A program made the translations under genes and the position numbers. A model generated the notes under the pieces. It saw nothing but the letters and a program-made list of their open reading frames with translations. It was not told where the DNA came from and ran no database searches. From Constrictibacter sp. MBR-5 (GTDB lineage Bacteria; Pseudomonadota; Alphaproteobacteria; JAJUGE01): a stretch of DNA of 64,000 nucleotides. Of this stretch, positions 13,454 to 24,597 are shown piece by piece. Location: the NCBI RefSeq assembly GCF_040549485.1, contig NZ_JBEPTK010000012.1, forward strand, positions 119,044-183,043. Reading direction: 5' to 3'. Within the stretch, counting starts at the first letter, position 1. Every line of letters starts with the position of its first letter.

Positions 13454-14286
13454 TGCCGCCCGTCGACAGGAGGCGCGACCGCGGCACGCCGGGCCTGCCG
13501 GTGCGGGCACGCCGGCGCCTGCCGGTCGTCGGCGCCGTGGTCGTGCTGGCCGCCTTCGGCGGGGCGATCTGGTACGCCTACACCATGGGCAAGAGTGCCA
13601 TGGTGGACAGCGAGGTGCCGCTAATCACCGCCCGCACCGATCCCCTCCGCACCGAGCCGGACGACCCCGGCGGGATGCAGGTGCCCTTCCGCGACAAGCT
13701 GGTCTACGAACAGCTGCTGTCCGACGCGCCGCCGCCGTCGCCGAAAGACGCCACCCTGCTGCCGCGGCCGGAGGAGCCGGTGGACCGGCCGCCGCCGATG
13801 CCGGCCGAACCTGAGGCGCCGCCTGTGCCGTCCGAAGGCGTGACGGTCTCGCCGCTGCCGCGGCCGGAGGAGCGCACGCCGGCGCCGGCGCCGGAGGAAA
13901 GGCCGGCGGAGGCCTTGCCGGTGCCGACGCCCGCCCCCACCCCGGCACAGCCGCCGGCACCGCCCACCCAGCCGGCCGAGACGGCACCGCCGGCTCAGCC
14001 GGCCGAGACGGCACGGGCGCCGCAGCCGTCGCGTGGCGGCGGCTACCGCGTGCAGATCGCCTCGCTGCGCAGCGAGGCGGAGGCGCGCACCGCGTGGGAG
14101 CGTGCGCGCAAGGCCAATTCCGACCTGCTCGGCCGGCTGGAGGCCAGTTACGAGCGCGTCGACCTCGGCAGCCGCGGCGTCTATCACCGCGTGCAGGCGG
14201 GGCCGCTGCCGGAGAAGACCCTGGCGGACATGCTGTGCAGCCAATTGAAGGCCCGCAATGTCGGTTGCATCGTCGTCGCGCCCTGA
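13453..14286 (+). CDS. SPOR domain-containing membrane protein
   Basis: A 277-residue bitopic protein. It has a short basic cytoplasmic N-terminus, one transmembrane helix at about residues 24-44, a long proline/glutamate/alanine-rich periplasmic linker at about 75-190, and a C-terminal SPOR domain beginning Y-R-V-Q-I-A-S-L-R. SPOR domains bind denuded septal peptidoglycan, so the protein probably works at the division site, as FtsN- and DedD-type proteins do. The argS-SPOR-nagZ order is common in alphaproteobacteria. Its coding end overlaps nagZ by 29 bases. The linker is low complexity and has a strongly biased codon content. Confidence 0.88.
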   Translation: MPPVDRRRDRGTPGLPVRARRRLPVVGAVVVLAAFGGAIWYAYTMGKSAMVDSEVPLITARTDPLRTEPDDPGGMQVPFRDKLVYEQLLSDAPPPSPKDATLLPRPEEPVDRPPPMPAEPEAPPVPSEGVTVSPLPRPEERTPAPAPEERPAEALPVPTPAPTPAQPPAPPTQPAETAPPAQPAETARAPQPSRGGGYRVQIASLRSEAEARTAWERARKANSDLLGRLEASYERVDLGSRGVYHRVQAGPLPEKTLADMLCSQLKARNVGCIVVAP

Positions 14287-15349
14287 AGACCGGCCCGCGG
14301 CGCCGGGCGCCGCCATCCTCGGCTGTTCCGGGGAATCGCTGACCGCGGCCGAACGGCGCTTCTTCGCCGACGCCGATCCGCTCGGCTTCATCCTGTTCCG
14401 CCGCAACTGCACGGCACCGGACCAGGTCCGCGCCCTCGTCGACGACCTGCGTACCGCCGTCGGCCGCGCAGACGCGCCGGTGCTGATCGACCAGGAGGGC
14501 GGCCGCGTCGCCCGCCTGCAGCCGCCGTTCTGGCGCAGGCTGCCGCCGGCCGCGATCGCGGGCGCGCTCTACGCCGACGAACGCGAGGCGGGGCGGGAAG
14601 CGGCCTTCCTAATTGCCCGCCTGACCGCCGACATGCTGCATCCCCTGGGCATCACGGTGAACTGCGCGCCGGTGCTGGACGTGCTGCATCCGGACGCCCG
14701 CGACCCGATCGTCGGCGACCGCGCCTTTTCCGGCGACCCCGCCGTCGTCGCCGACCTGGGTGCCGTCTACGCCCGCGGCCTGATGGAAGGCGGCGTGCTG
14801 CCGGTCGCCAAGCACATCCCCGGGCATGGCCGCGCCGACGCCGACAGCCATGTCGCGCTGCCTGTCGTGACGGCGTCCGACGCCGAACTCGACGGCTTCG
14901 ACCTCGCCCCGTTCAAGGCCCTTTCCGGGGTGCCGATGGCGATGACGGCCCACATCCTCTATCCCGCCTGGGACGCCGACCGCTGCGCCACCCTGTCGCC
15001 CACCGTGATCGACACGGTGATCCGCCGGCGCATCGGCTTCGACGGCCTGCTGATGAGCGATGACCTGTCGATGGCGGCGCTGCAGGGCACGCTGGCGGAG
15101 CGCACCGCGGCATCGCGTGCCGCCGGTTGCGATGTAGCACTGCACTGCAACGGCCGCATGGTGGAGATGGAGGCGGTCGCCGCGTCGGCCGGGCGGCTCG
15201 ACGCCGACGGCCTGCGCCGCTGGCGCTCCGCCCGGTCGCACCTGCGCAGGCCCGCCCCGTTCGACGCCGAGGCCGGCTGGACGCGCCTCGCGGCGCTGCG
15301 GGCACGCGCCGAGGCGGGTACCGGCACGGGCACCGGGTCGGACGCTTGA
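14258..15349 (+). CDS. nagZ: Beta-N-acetylhexosaminidase (GH3, muropeptide recycling)
   Basis: A 363-residue single-domain GH3 enzyme without a signal peptide, fitting cytoplasmic NagZ, which removes GlcNAc from anhydromuropeptides during cell-wall recycling. Diagnostic parts are G-F-I-L-F-R-R-N-C near the start, the L-I-D-Q-E-G-G-R-V substrate loop, the catalytic His loop K-H-I-P-G-H-G-R-A-D-A-D-S-H, and the nucleophile Asp in L-L-M-S-D-D-L-S-M-A-A-L. The ATG at 14258 lies inside the end of the SPOR gene with AAGG upstream. The C-terminus carries a short Thr-Gly repeat encoded by GGCACG-type repeats. Confidence 0.93.
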   Translation: MSVASSSRPEDRPAAPGAAILGCSGESLTAAERRFFADADPLGFILFRRNCTAPDQVRALVDDLRTAVGRADAPVLIDQEGGRVARLQPPFWRRLPPAAIAGALYADEREAGREAAFLIARLTADMLHPLGITVNCAPVLDVLHPDARDPIVGDRAFSGDPAVVADLGAVYARGLMEGGVLPVAKHIPGHGRADADSHVALPVVTASDAELDGFDLAPFKALSGVPMAMTAHILYPAWDADRCATLSPTVIDTVIRRRIGFDGLLMSDDLSMAALQGTLAERTAASRAAGCDVALHCNGRMVEMEAVAASAGRLDADGLRRWRSARSHLRRPAPFDAEAGWTRLAALRARAEAGTGTGTGSDA

Positions 15350-16044
15350 TCCCCGATATCGCCGATCTCGCCCGCGCGGTCTCGGTCTGGGCCCTGCCCG
15401 TCCTGCTCGCGATCACCCTGCACGAGGCGGCGCACGGCTGGGCCGCCTGGAAACTCGGCGACGACACGGCCCGGCGGCTCGGGCGCGTCAGCTTCAACCC
15501 GCTGCGCCATGTCGACCCCTTCGGCACGGTCGTCCTGCCGGCGATGATCCTGCTGCTGTCCGGCGGCCGCTTCATGCTGGGCTACGCCAAGCCGGTCCCG
15601 GTCGCCGTCGAGCGGCTGCGCAATCCGCGCTGGCACATGGTCCTGGTCGCCGCGGCCGGCCCGGCCGCCAACCTGCTGATCGCGTTCGTGGCGGCGCTGC
15701 TGCTCCACACCCTGCCCTACCTGCCGTCCTTCGCGCTCGAATGGGCGGGGCGCAACCTGGAGAACGCGATCCTCTTCAACCTCGTGATCGCTGTCTTCAA
15801 CATGATGCCGCTGCCGCCGCTCGACGGTGGCCGGATCGTGACCGGCCTGCTGCCCTACCGCCTCGCCGTGCCCTTCGCCCGGCTGGAACGCTGGGGCCTG
15901 CTGATCGTCCTCGGCCTCGTCTTCCTCCTGCCCTTCCTCGGCAACCGGATCGGCATGGATCTCGACCTCTTCTCCAGCGTCATCCTCGGCACGGCCTATG
16001 CCCTGGCGGTGCTGGTCCTGACGGTCGCGGGATTCGCCGGATGA
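15346..16044 (+). CDS. Site-2 protease family protein (peptidase M50), TTG start
   Basis: A 232-residue membrane metalloprotease of the short M50/YwhC-like group. H-E-A-A-H-G-W gives the H-E-x-x-H zinc site near residue 26, and N-M-M-P-L-P-P-L-D-G-G-R carries the third zinc ligand (Asp). About six hydrophobic segments follow one another. No ATG or GTG stands before the conserved start I-P-D-I-A-D-L; the TTG at 15346, overlapping the nagZ TGA as TTGA, fits the position where relatives have Met, so a TTG start is inferred. It ends in an ATGA overlap with scpA. The substrate is unknown. Confidence 0.85.
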   Translation: MIPDIADLARAVSVWALPVLLAITLHEAAHGWAAWKLGDDTARRLGRVSFNPLRHVDPFGTVVLPAMILLLSGGRFMLGYAKPVPVAVERLRNPRWHMVLVAAAGPAANLLIAFVAALLLHTLPYLPSFALEWAGRNLENAILFNLVIAVFNMMPLPPLDGGRIVTGLLPYRLAVPFARLERWGLLIVLGLVFLLPFLGNRIGMDLDLFSSVILGTAYALAVLVLTVAGFAG

Positions 16045-16931
16045 CCGGCCAGACCACTGACCAGACGACCGGGCAGACGACCGGGGACGCGTTCGAGGCG
16101 GCGCCCGTGCCGCGCGAGAACGAGGCGCTCGTCGTCGACCTCGGCACGTTCGAAGGGCCGATCGACCTGCTCCTGTCGCTGGCGCGCGACCAGAAGGTCG
16201 ACCTCGCACGCATCTCGATCCTGAAGCTGGCCGACCAGTATCTCGATTTCGTCGCGCGCGCGCAGAACCTGCGCCTGGAACTGGCCGCCGACTATCTCGT
16301 GATGGCCGCCTGGCTCGCCTACCTCAAGAGCCGCCTGCTGCTGCCACCGCCGCACGCCGATACGACGCCGCCGACCGCCGAGCAGATGGCCGAGGCGCTG
16401 GCCTTCCAGCTGCGCCGGCTGGAGGCGATGCAGGAGGGCGCGGTGCGGCTGTTCGCCCGGCCGAAACTGGGCGAGGAGGTGTTCGCGCGCGGGGCCCCGG
16501 AGGGCATCACCTTCATCGGCCGGCCGCAGTGGAGCGCCAGCCTGTTCGACCTGCTGCGCACCTACACCGCGCTGCGTCGGCGCGGCGCCCAGGGCCAGTT
16601 CGTGCTGACCGCGCCCGATCTCTACTCCCTCGACGACGCGTTCGAGCGGCTGGAGCGGATGCTCGGCCGCATGCCGCCCGGCGCCGCGGACTGGCAGGCG
16701 CTGTCGAGCTTCCTGCCGGCGAACCTGCGCAGCGGCGTCTACCGCCGCTCCGCCATCGCCGCCACCTTCTCGGCCACCCTAGAGATGGCTAAGGCCGGCC
16801 GGGTCGAGCTGCGCCAGGACGCGGCCTTCGGCCCGCTGCTGCTGCGGCCGGCGCCGCCGCGCATGGGCGACGACGAGGACGAAGCGGGCGACGAAACGGT
16901 TGCCGAAGACGGCGCAGATCCCGAAGACTGA
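16041..16931 (+). CDS. scpA: Segregation and condensation protein A
   Basis: A 296-residue kleisin subunit of the Smc-ScpAB condensin. After a Thr/Gln-rich leader it has the conserved F-E-G-P-I-D-L-L-L-S-L-A-R-D-Q-K near residue 37, L-A-D-Q-Y-L-D-F, Y-L-V-M-A-A-W-L-A-Y-L-K-S-R-L-L-L-P, and a C-terminal winged-helix that docks on the Smc head. ScpA bridges the Smc heads and helps fold and separate the chromosome. Its start overlaps the M50 gene and scpB follows after three bases, as usual. The tail is acidic. Confidence 0.95.
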   Translation: MTGQTTDQTTGQTTGDAFEAAPVPRENEALVVDLGTFEGPIDLLLSLARDQKVDLARISILKLADQYLDFVARAQNLRLELAADYLVMAAWLAYLKSRLLLPPPHADTTPPTAEQMAEALAFQLRRLEAMQEGAVRLFARPKLGEEVFARGAPEGITFIGRPQWSASLFDLLRTYTALRRRGAQGQFVLTAPDLYSLDDAFERLERMLGRMPPGAADWQALSSFLPANLRSGVYRRSAIAATFSATLEMAKAGRVELRQDAAFGPLLLRPAPPRMGDDEDEAGDETVAEDGADPED

Positions 16932-16934
16932 AGC

Positions 16935-17600
16935 ATGGAAGCCGACTTCAGCCTGATCCGCATCGCCGAGGCCGTGATCTTCGCGGCCGAGCAGCCCGTG
17001 CCGGAGGCGGAACTGGCCGCACGCCTGCCGGAGGGTACCGACGTGCGGGCGCTGCTGGCCGAACTGACCGAGCACTACCGCGGCCGCGGCGTCGAGCTCA
17101 CCGCCGTCTCCGGCGGCTGGACCTTCCGCACCGCCGCCGACATCGCGCCCACCCTGCGGGTCGAGCGGCCGCAGCCGAAGCGCCTGTCGCGCGCGGCGAT
17201 GGAGACGCTGGCGGTCATCGCCTACCACCAGCCGGTCACCCGCCCCGAGATCGAGGAGGTGCGCGGCGTGTCCCTCGGTAAGGGCACCCTCGACGTGCTG
17301 CTGGAGGCGGGCTGGGTGGCGCCGGGCAAGCGGCGCGAAGCCCCCGGCAGGCCGTTGACCTGGATCACCACCGACGCCTTCCTCGAGCATTTCTCGCTGA
17401 ACGCCATCGCCGACCTGCCGGGGCTGGAGGAGATGCGCGCCTCCGGCCTGCTCGACGCCCGGCCCGCCGCCACGGCGATCGGCCGCCCCGACGACGCCGC
17501 TTTGCCGGAAGCCTTCCAGACGGAAGACGAACAGGCCGCCGAGGCACTCGACGAGCCGCAGGACGAGCCCCCGAACGAAAACGGGCGGAGCGACCCTTAG
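16935..17600 (+). CDS. scpB: Segregation and condensation protein B
   Basis: A 221-residue ScpB with two winged-helix domains: I-R-I-A-E-A-V-I-F-A-A-E-Q-P at the start, then L-S-R-A-A-M-E-T-L-A-V-I-A-Y-H-Q-P-V-T-R-P-E-I-E as the most conserved strand-helix unit. A glutamate-rich tail of about 40 residues follows. It forms a dimer that binds ScpA. It is the last gene of the operon; in many alphaproteobacteria tatA-tatB-tatC follow here, but in this window the next gene is convergent aconitase. Confidence 0.95.
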   Translation: MEADFSLIRIAEAVIFAAEQPVPEAELAARLPEGTDVRALLAELTEHYRGRGVELTAVSGGWTFRTAADIAPTLRVERPQPKRLSRAAMETLAVIAYHQPVTRPEIEEVRGVSLGKGTLDVLLEAGWVAPGKRREAPGRPLTWITTDAFLEHFSLNAIADLPGLEEMRASGLLDARPAATAIGRPDDAALPEAFQTEDEQAAEALDEPQDEPPNENGRSDP

Positions 17601-17645
17601 GCCGCCCCGCCCTTCCCGAATTGCACCCTTCTCGAACGCCGTCCA

Positions 17646-17669
17646 CACGGCCTGCCGAGGCAGGCCGTG
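17646..17669. terminator. Hairpin between convergent scpB and acnA
   Basis: CACGGCCTGCC (17646-17656) pairs with GGCAGGCCGTG (17659-17669), a near-continuous palindrome with an effective 4-base loop. It lies in the gap between the two convergent genes and could end transcription from both sides, though no T-run follows on either strand. Confidence 0.5.
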
Positions 17670-17679
17670 GCCCGCCGGA

Positions 17680-20352
<2,673 letters not shown>

Positions 20353-20658
20353 GGGGTCTCTCCTTCGGTCGGCCGTGCGGCTATGCCGGGTGCGGAACGA
20401 TCTGGAATCGCTGGCGCGGTATGAGGCTCTGATTAAGCACTTACGGGAGGAAACGCAATCTGCGGGAAGGTTCCCGGCACTAATCAAGCCGCACGCGCCA
20501 CCGCGCCGAACTCCTTCTCTACACCGAGTGGCTTCGTCGCGCGCCGCTTCCCCCTTGACCGGCCGGCCGGGATGTTGCGAAGTCCGGCCGGCCCCGGAAG
20601 GCACGGACATTTGCCGGCCGCCATCGCGCCGGGGGTCAGCACGGGAGACAGTTCCTCT
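20353..20658. other. Divergent intergenic region between acnA and the CoA transferase
   Basis: 306 bp. It contains the minus-strand acnA promoter at 20430-20458 and a CGGGAA-GG-TTCCCG palindrome at 20463-20476 just upstream of it. The right part, 20500-20640, is GC-rich, and I see no clear promoter for the plus-strand gene there. Confidence 0.6.
20430..20458 (-). promoter_or_regulatory. Promoter of acnA
   Basis: On the minus strand TTGCGT (20458-20453) and TAATCA (20435-20430) are separated by exactly 17 bp. Transcription would start near 20423, giving a leader of about 70 bases. A 14-bp palindrome, CGGGAAGGTTCCCG (20463-20476), sits 5 bp upstream of the -35 element and may bind an activator or repressor. 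Confidence 0.6.
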
Positions 20659-21786
20659 ATGCCCGGTCCCCTCGACGGACTCCTCGTCGTCAGCCTCGAA
20701 CAGGCGGTCGCCGCCCCCTTCCTGTCCTGCCGCCTCGCCGACGGCGGTGCGCGGGTCATCAAGCTGGAGCGGTCCGGCGGCGACTTCGCCCGCGCCTACG
20801 ACAATTTCGTGCACGGCCAGTCCTCCTATTTCGTCTGGCTGAACCGCGGCAAGGAATCGCTGGTCATCGACATCAAGGCGCAGGCGGACCAGGATCTGCT
20901 GCACCGGCTGCTGGCCAAGGCCGACGTCTGGATTCAGAACCTGGCGCCGGGCGCCATCGACCGCGCCGGCTTCGGCTCGGAGGCGCTGCGGGCCCGCTAC
21001 CCCCGCCTGATCACCGTCGACATCAGCGGCTATGGCGAGGTGGGCGAGCCCTACAGCCAGATGAAGGCCTACGACATGCTGATCCAGGCCGAGAGCGGCA
21101 TCTGCTCGGTCACCGGCACGCCGGAGGAACAGTGCCGCATCGGCGTCTCGGCCTGCGACGTGGCGACCGGCATGTTCGCCCACGCCGCCGTGCTCCAGGC
21201 ACTCTACGAGCGCGAGAAGACCGGCAAGGGCAAGGGCGTGAAGGCCTCGCTCTTCTCCTCGATGGCCGACTGGATGGCGGGACCGCTGCTGCACCACGAA
21301 TACGGCAACCGGCCCTGGCCACGCATTGCGCTGGGTCATCCGCTGCTGGTGCCCTACGGCGCCTTCTCGTCGAAGGATGGCGCCAAGACCCTGATCGCGG
21401 TGCAGAACCAGCGCGAGTGGGAACGCTTCTGCGACCACGTGCTGCTGCGCCCCGACCTGAAGACCGATCCGCGCTCGGCGACGACGGTGGCGCGCGTCGA
21501 CAACCGGCCCTTCGTCGAGGGCGTCATCGAGGGCATCACCGGCACGCTGACCCGCCAGGAACTGCACGACCGGCTGCGCACCGGCGACGTGCCGTTCGGC
21601 AGCGTCAATTCGGTCGCCGACCTGTCGAAGCACCCGGCCCTGCGCCGCGTCACCGTCGACACCTCGGCCGGCCCGGTCAGCGTCACCGCACCGGCGACCT
21701 ATTATGCGGGCGAGGCGCCGGTCGGCGGCGCCGTCCCCGATCTCGACCAGCAAGGCGAAGCGATCAGGAAGGAATTCGCGGCATGA
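20659..21786 (+). CDS. CaiB/BaiF family CoA-transferase
   Basis: A 375-residue class III CoA transferase. The start [16 protein letters not shown] is typical, [12 protein letters not shown] follows, and the catalytic Asp is in S-A-C-D-V-A-T-G near residue 168. The interlocked-dimer family moves CoA between carboxylic acids. The neighbour, overlapping by ATGA, is a MaoC-like hydratase, a pairing also seen for mesaconyl-CoA C1-C4 transferase and mesaconyl-C4-CoA hydratase. That specific substrate is only a suggestion. The ATG at 20659 has GGGAGA about 10 bases upstream. Confidence 0.88.
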   Translation: MPGPLDGLLVVSLEQAVAAPFLSCRLADGGARVIKLERSGGDFARAYDNFVHGQSSYFVWLNRGKESLVIDIKAQADQDLLHRLLAKADVWIQNLAPGAIDRAGFGSEALRARYPRLITVDISGYGEVGEPYSQMKAYDMLIQAESGICSVTGTPEEQCRIGVSACDVATGMFAHAAVLQALYEREKTGKGKGVKASLFSSMADWMAGPLLHHEYGNRPWPRIALGHPLLVPYGAFSSKDGAKTLIAVQNQREWERFCDHVLLRPDLKTDPRSATTVARVDNRPFVEGVIEGITGTLTRQELHDRLRTGDVPFGSVNSVADLSKHPALRRVTVDTSAGPVSVTAPATYYAGEAPVGGAVPDLDQQGEAIRKEFAA

Positions 21787-22643
21787 CTCAGGACCTCAAT
21801 CACCTGCGCGACTGGATCGGCCGCACCGAGGAGGTCGAGGAGCGCGCCGCCGCTCAGATGGTGCACGGCCTCTACGCCCTGCTCGACAAGCCCGACGTGC
21901 CGAAGGAGGGCGATCCGATCCCGCCGATGGCGCACTGGTGCTTCTTCCAGCCGCGCGTCCCGGCCTCGCAGATCGGCCCGGACGGCCATCCGGCGCGCGG
22001 CGGCTTCATGCCGCCGGTGCCGCTGCCACGGCGCATGTTCGGCGGCGCGCGCACGAAATACATCAAGCCGCTGCGCGTCGGCGAGGCGATGCGCCGCGTC
22101 TCCAGGATCGCCGACGTGCAGATCAAGCCGGGCCGCACCGGCACGCTGGTCATCTGCACCGTCGACAACGACTTCTTCGGCGCCGACGGCCTGGCGATGA
22201 CCGAGCAGTGGGACATCGTCTACCGCGACAATCCCCCGCCGAACGCGCCCGCCGGCAACAGCGGCAAGACCAACCCGGCGCCGTCCGACCACACGTGGAT
22301 CGAGACGGTCGAGCCGAACCCGGTGATGCTGTTCCGCTACTCGGCGGTCACCTTCAACGGCCACCGCATCCATTACGACCGCAAGTACGTGACCGAGGTC
22401 GAGGGCTATCCGGGCCTGATCGTGCACGGGCCGCTGACGGCGACCTTCCTGCAGGAACTGGCCCTGAAGAACATGCCGGGCCGCACCCTGACCGGCTTCG
22501 ACTTTCAGGCCCGCGCGCCGCTGTTCGATACGGCACCCTTCAAGGTCGCCGGCAAGCCGGGCGCCGACGCGAACACCGTCGAGCTCTGGTCGATCACGCC
22601 CGAGGGCAACCTCGGCACGCTGGCCACCGCGCGCTTCGGCTGA
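21783..22643 (+). CDS. MaoC/FAS1-like acyl-CoA dehydratase (HTD2/mesaconyl-C4-CoA hydratase-like)
   Basis: A 286-residue double-hotdog protein. The N-terminal half resembles FAS1-type dehydratase domains ([10 protein letters not shown], then R-R-M-F-G-G-A-R) and the C-terminal half is MaoC-like, with F-N-G-H-R-I-H-Y-D carrying the catalytic His/Asp and G-L-I-V-H-G-P-L. It should add or remove water from an enoyl- or hydroxyacyl-CoA. Length and motifs match the HTD2/mesaconyl-C4-CoA hydratase group. Its ATG overlaps the CoA-transferase stop, so the two are probably made together and act on the same CoA ester. Confidence 0.82.
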   Translation: MTQDLNHLRDWIGRTEEVEERAAAQMVHGLYALLDKPDVPKEGDPIPPMAHWCFFQPRVPASQIGPDGHPARGGFMPPVPLPRRMFGGARTKYIKPLRVGEAMRRVSRIADVQIKPGRTGTLVICTVDNDFFGADGLAMTEQWDIVYRDNPPPNAPAGNSGKTNPAPSDHTWIETVEPNPVMLFRYSAVTFNGHRIHYDRKYVTEVEGYPGLIVHGPLTATFLQELALKNMPGRTLTGFDFQARAPLFDTAPFKVAGKPGADANTVELWSITPEGNLGTLATARFG

Positions 22644-22673
22644 CTCCGGGACAAAGGGCCCTCGTGCTAAGGA

Positions 22674-22688
22674 GCGCCCGCAGGGCGC
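22674..22688 (+). terminator. GC hairpin after the dehydratase gene
   Basis: GCGCCC (22674-22679) and GGGCGC (22683-22688) pair around GCA, followed by further GCGC repeats. There is no T-run, so it is a weak candidate for the end of the two-gene operon. Confidence 0.3.
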
Positions 22689-22790
22689 GCCTCGAAGCGC
22701 GCGGGCCCGGCCCCCTTCTTCCGCGTCGCCACGGCACGCGCTAGGCTGACGAGCCGACGCGACGCCAGATCGCGCGGCGGAGGAACCCCG

Positions 22791-23111
22791 ATGAATCCAG
22801 GTGCCTGTTTCATGGTCCGCGCGGTGGTGGCCGCGGAGGCCGACCGCGCCGCCTTCGACAAATGGTACGCCGACGAGCACCTGCCCGACGCGGTGCGGAT
22901 GTTCGGCGCGCGCTCGGCCCGCCGCGGCTGGAGCCTGACCGACCCGTCGGTGCACTACGCGATCTACGACTTTGCCGACGCCGCCGCGATGCGCGCCGCG
23001 ACCGGCCCCGAGACGCTGAACCAACTCGTCGCCGAGTTCGACCGCGTCTGGGGCGACCGCGTCACCCGCTCGCGCGAGATGATCGAGATCGCCGGTTTTC
23101 TTCCTGCCTGA
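22791..23111 (+). CDS. Small dimeric alpha/beta-barrel protein, function unknown
   Basis: A 106-residue protein with a ferredoxin-like pattern: strand F-M-V-R-A-V-V, helix F-D-K-W-Y-A-D-E-H-L-P-D-A, then S-V-H-Y-A-I-Y-D-F and a further helix. The W-Y-x-x-E-H-L-P motif is shared with EthD-like and DUF4286-like dimeric alpha/beta-barrel proteins. No catalytic assignment is possible. A TAGGCT -10-like hexamer lies at 22742-22747, so it may have its own promoter. The D-2-hydroxyacid dehydrogenase follows 33 bases later and is probably co-transcribed. Confidence 0.7.
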   Translation: MNPGACFMVRAVVAAEADRAAFDKWYADEHLPDAVRMFGARSARRGWSLTDPSVHYAIYDFADAAAMRAATGPETLNQLVAEFDRVWGDRVTRSREMIEIAGFLPA

Positions 23112-23144
23112 CATCAGCGCCCAACAGCCCCGGAGCAGCCCCGC

Positions 23145-24107
23145 ATGAGCGGCAAGATCGTCCTCACCAAATATTCTGCCGACAACGACGCCCTGGCCAT
23201 GGAGATGGCACCGGCCGGCTTCGAGACGGTCATGACCAGCGCCGGCACGCCGGAGTTCTTCGCCGCCCTCGCCGACGCCGACTATCTCGTGGGCTATGTG
23301 GACGGGCAGATCCGCGAGGCACTCTACAAGGCGGCGCCGAAGCTGAAGCTGATCCAGCTGCTCAACGCCGGCTATGACCGCGCCGACCTCGCCGCAGCCG
23401 TGAAGGCGCGGGTGCCGGTCGCCAACAATGGCGGCGCCAATTCCACCGCCGTCTCCGAGCACGCCATCCTGCTGATGCTGGCCGTCTCGCGCCGGCTGGT
23501 CTGGCAGCACAACAACGTCGCCGCCGGCCGCTGGCGCGGCAATTCCATGCCGCGCGTCTACGAGATGCGCGGCCGCACGCTCGGCATCGTCGGCCTCGGC
23601 ACGATCGGCAAGAAGACCGCGCGCCTGGCCCAGGCGTTCGGCATGCGCGTCATCTATTACGACATCGACCGCCTGCCCGAGGACCGCGAGGATGCGCTGG
23701 ACGTGCGCTTCCGCCTGTTCGGCGAACTGCTGCGCGAGTCCGACATCGTCTCGCTGCACACGCCGCTGAACCCGTCGACCGCGGGCATGATCGGAGCGGC
23801 CGAACTGGCGCTGATGAAGCCGTCGGCGATCCTGGTCAACACCGCCCGTGGCCCAGTCGTCGACGAGCCCGCGTTGCATGCCGCGCTCTCGTCCGGCAAG
23901 ATCGCCGGCGCCGGACTCGACGTCTTCGCCGAGGAGCCGCCGAAGCCCGACAACCCGCTGCTCGGCCTCGACAACGTGGTGCTGACCGCGCACCTCGCCG
24001 GCCCGACCTGGGACAGCAACCGCACCCGCCTGCGCAACGCCTTCGACAATGTCCAGCGCGTCGCCCGCGGCGAACCGCCGCTCTGGGTGATCCCCGAACT
24101 GGACTGA
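23145..24107 (+). CDS. D-2-hydroxyacid dehydrogenase (NAD-dependent)
   Basis: A 320-residue member of the D-isomer 2-hydroxyacid dehydrogenase family. The Rossmann loop G-L-G-T-I-G-K-K-T-A is near residue 150 and Y-Y-D-I-D at the end of the next strand fits NAD(H). The catalytic set is complete: Arg in N-T-A-R-G-P-V-V-D, Glu in F-A-E-E-P-P and His in L-T-A-H-L-A-G. L-L-N-A-G-Y-D in the substrate domain is also typical. It should reduce a 2-oxoacid such as hydroxypyruvate or glyoxylate; the exact substrate is not visible. CGGAG lies about 9 bases before the ATG. Confidence 0.88.
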   Translation: MSGKIVLTKYSADNDALAMEMAPAGFETVMTSAGTPEFFAALADADYLVGYVDGQIREALYKAAPKLKLIQLLNAGYDRADLAAAVKARVPVANNGGANSTAVSEHAILLMLAVSRRLVWQHNNVAAGRWRGNSMPRVYEMRGRTLGIVGLGTIGKKTARLAQAFGMRVIYYDIDRLPEDREDALDVRFRLFGELLRESDIVSLHTPLNPSTAGMIGAAELALMKPSAILVNTARGPVVDEPALHAALSSGKIAGAGLDVFAEEPPKPDNPLLGLDNVVLTAHLAGPTWDSNRTRLRNAFDNVQRVARGEPPLWVIPELD

Positions 24108-24162
24108 GATCGACGGGAGCGGTCGCCCGCTCCCGTTCCTCCCGGCGCGGACGATGCCGCGG

Positions 24163-24384
24163 TCAGGCGCCGGACGCCTGAAGCGCCTTCACGTCCTCGG
24201 CGGTCAGGCCCTTGCCGCCGATGCCCCAGGCGCCGCTGGGCACCTCCATCACCCGGACCCAGGTGACGCCGCGCATCGCCTCGCCCTCGATCCCGACCAT
24301 GACGTCGGTCACCTTCTCGATCATGCTCTTCTTCTGGTCGGCCGTGAAAACGCCTTCGATCAGCTGAATGTCGACGAGCGGCAT
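24163..24384 (-). CDS. 4-oxalocrotonate tautomerase family protein
   Basis: A 73-residue small tautomerase. After the initiator Met comes Pro (M-P-L-V-D-I-Q-L), the catalytic N-terminal proline of the family, and the helix Q-K-K-S-M-I-E-K-V-T follows. Members isomerise 2-hydroxymuconate-type enols; which substrate is used here is unknown, and no aromatic pathway genes flank it. AAGGAG is 6 bases before the ATG. It is divergent from the CadC-like regulator and convergent with the D-2-hydroxyacid dehydrogenase. Confidence 0.85.
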   Translation of the reverse strand: MPLVDIQLIEGVFTADQKKSMIEKVTDVMVGIEGEAMRGVTWVRVMEVPSGAWGIGGKGLTAEDVKALQASGA

Positions 24385-24597
24385 GACGTGCTCCTTCTCG
24401 GTCGTCGTCGCGGGTCCGCCCCGCGGCCTGTGAGCGATCCTGCCACCACGCCCGGCGCCGGGCTTGACGGCGCGCTGAGAAATTCCTGAGGATCGCCTGA
24501 AAAATCGAGCGCCGCGCGATACGCCCGAACGGCTATGATCGGCCCGGGCACCCGGAGACGTCTGCGTGGCGTCCTGCGGGCGGCCCCCGAGGGGCGA

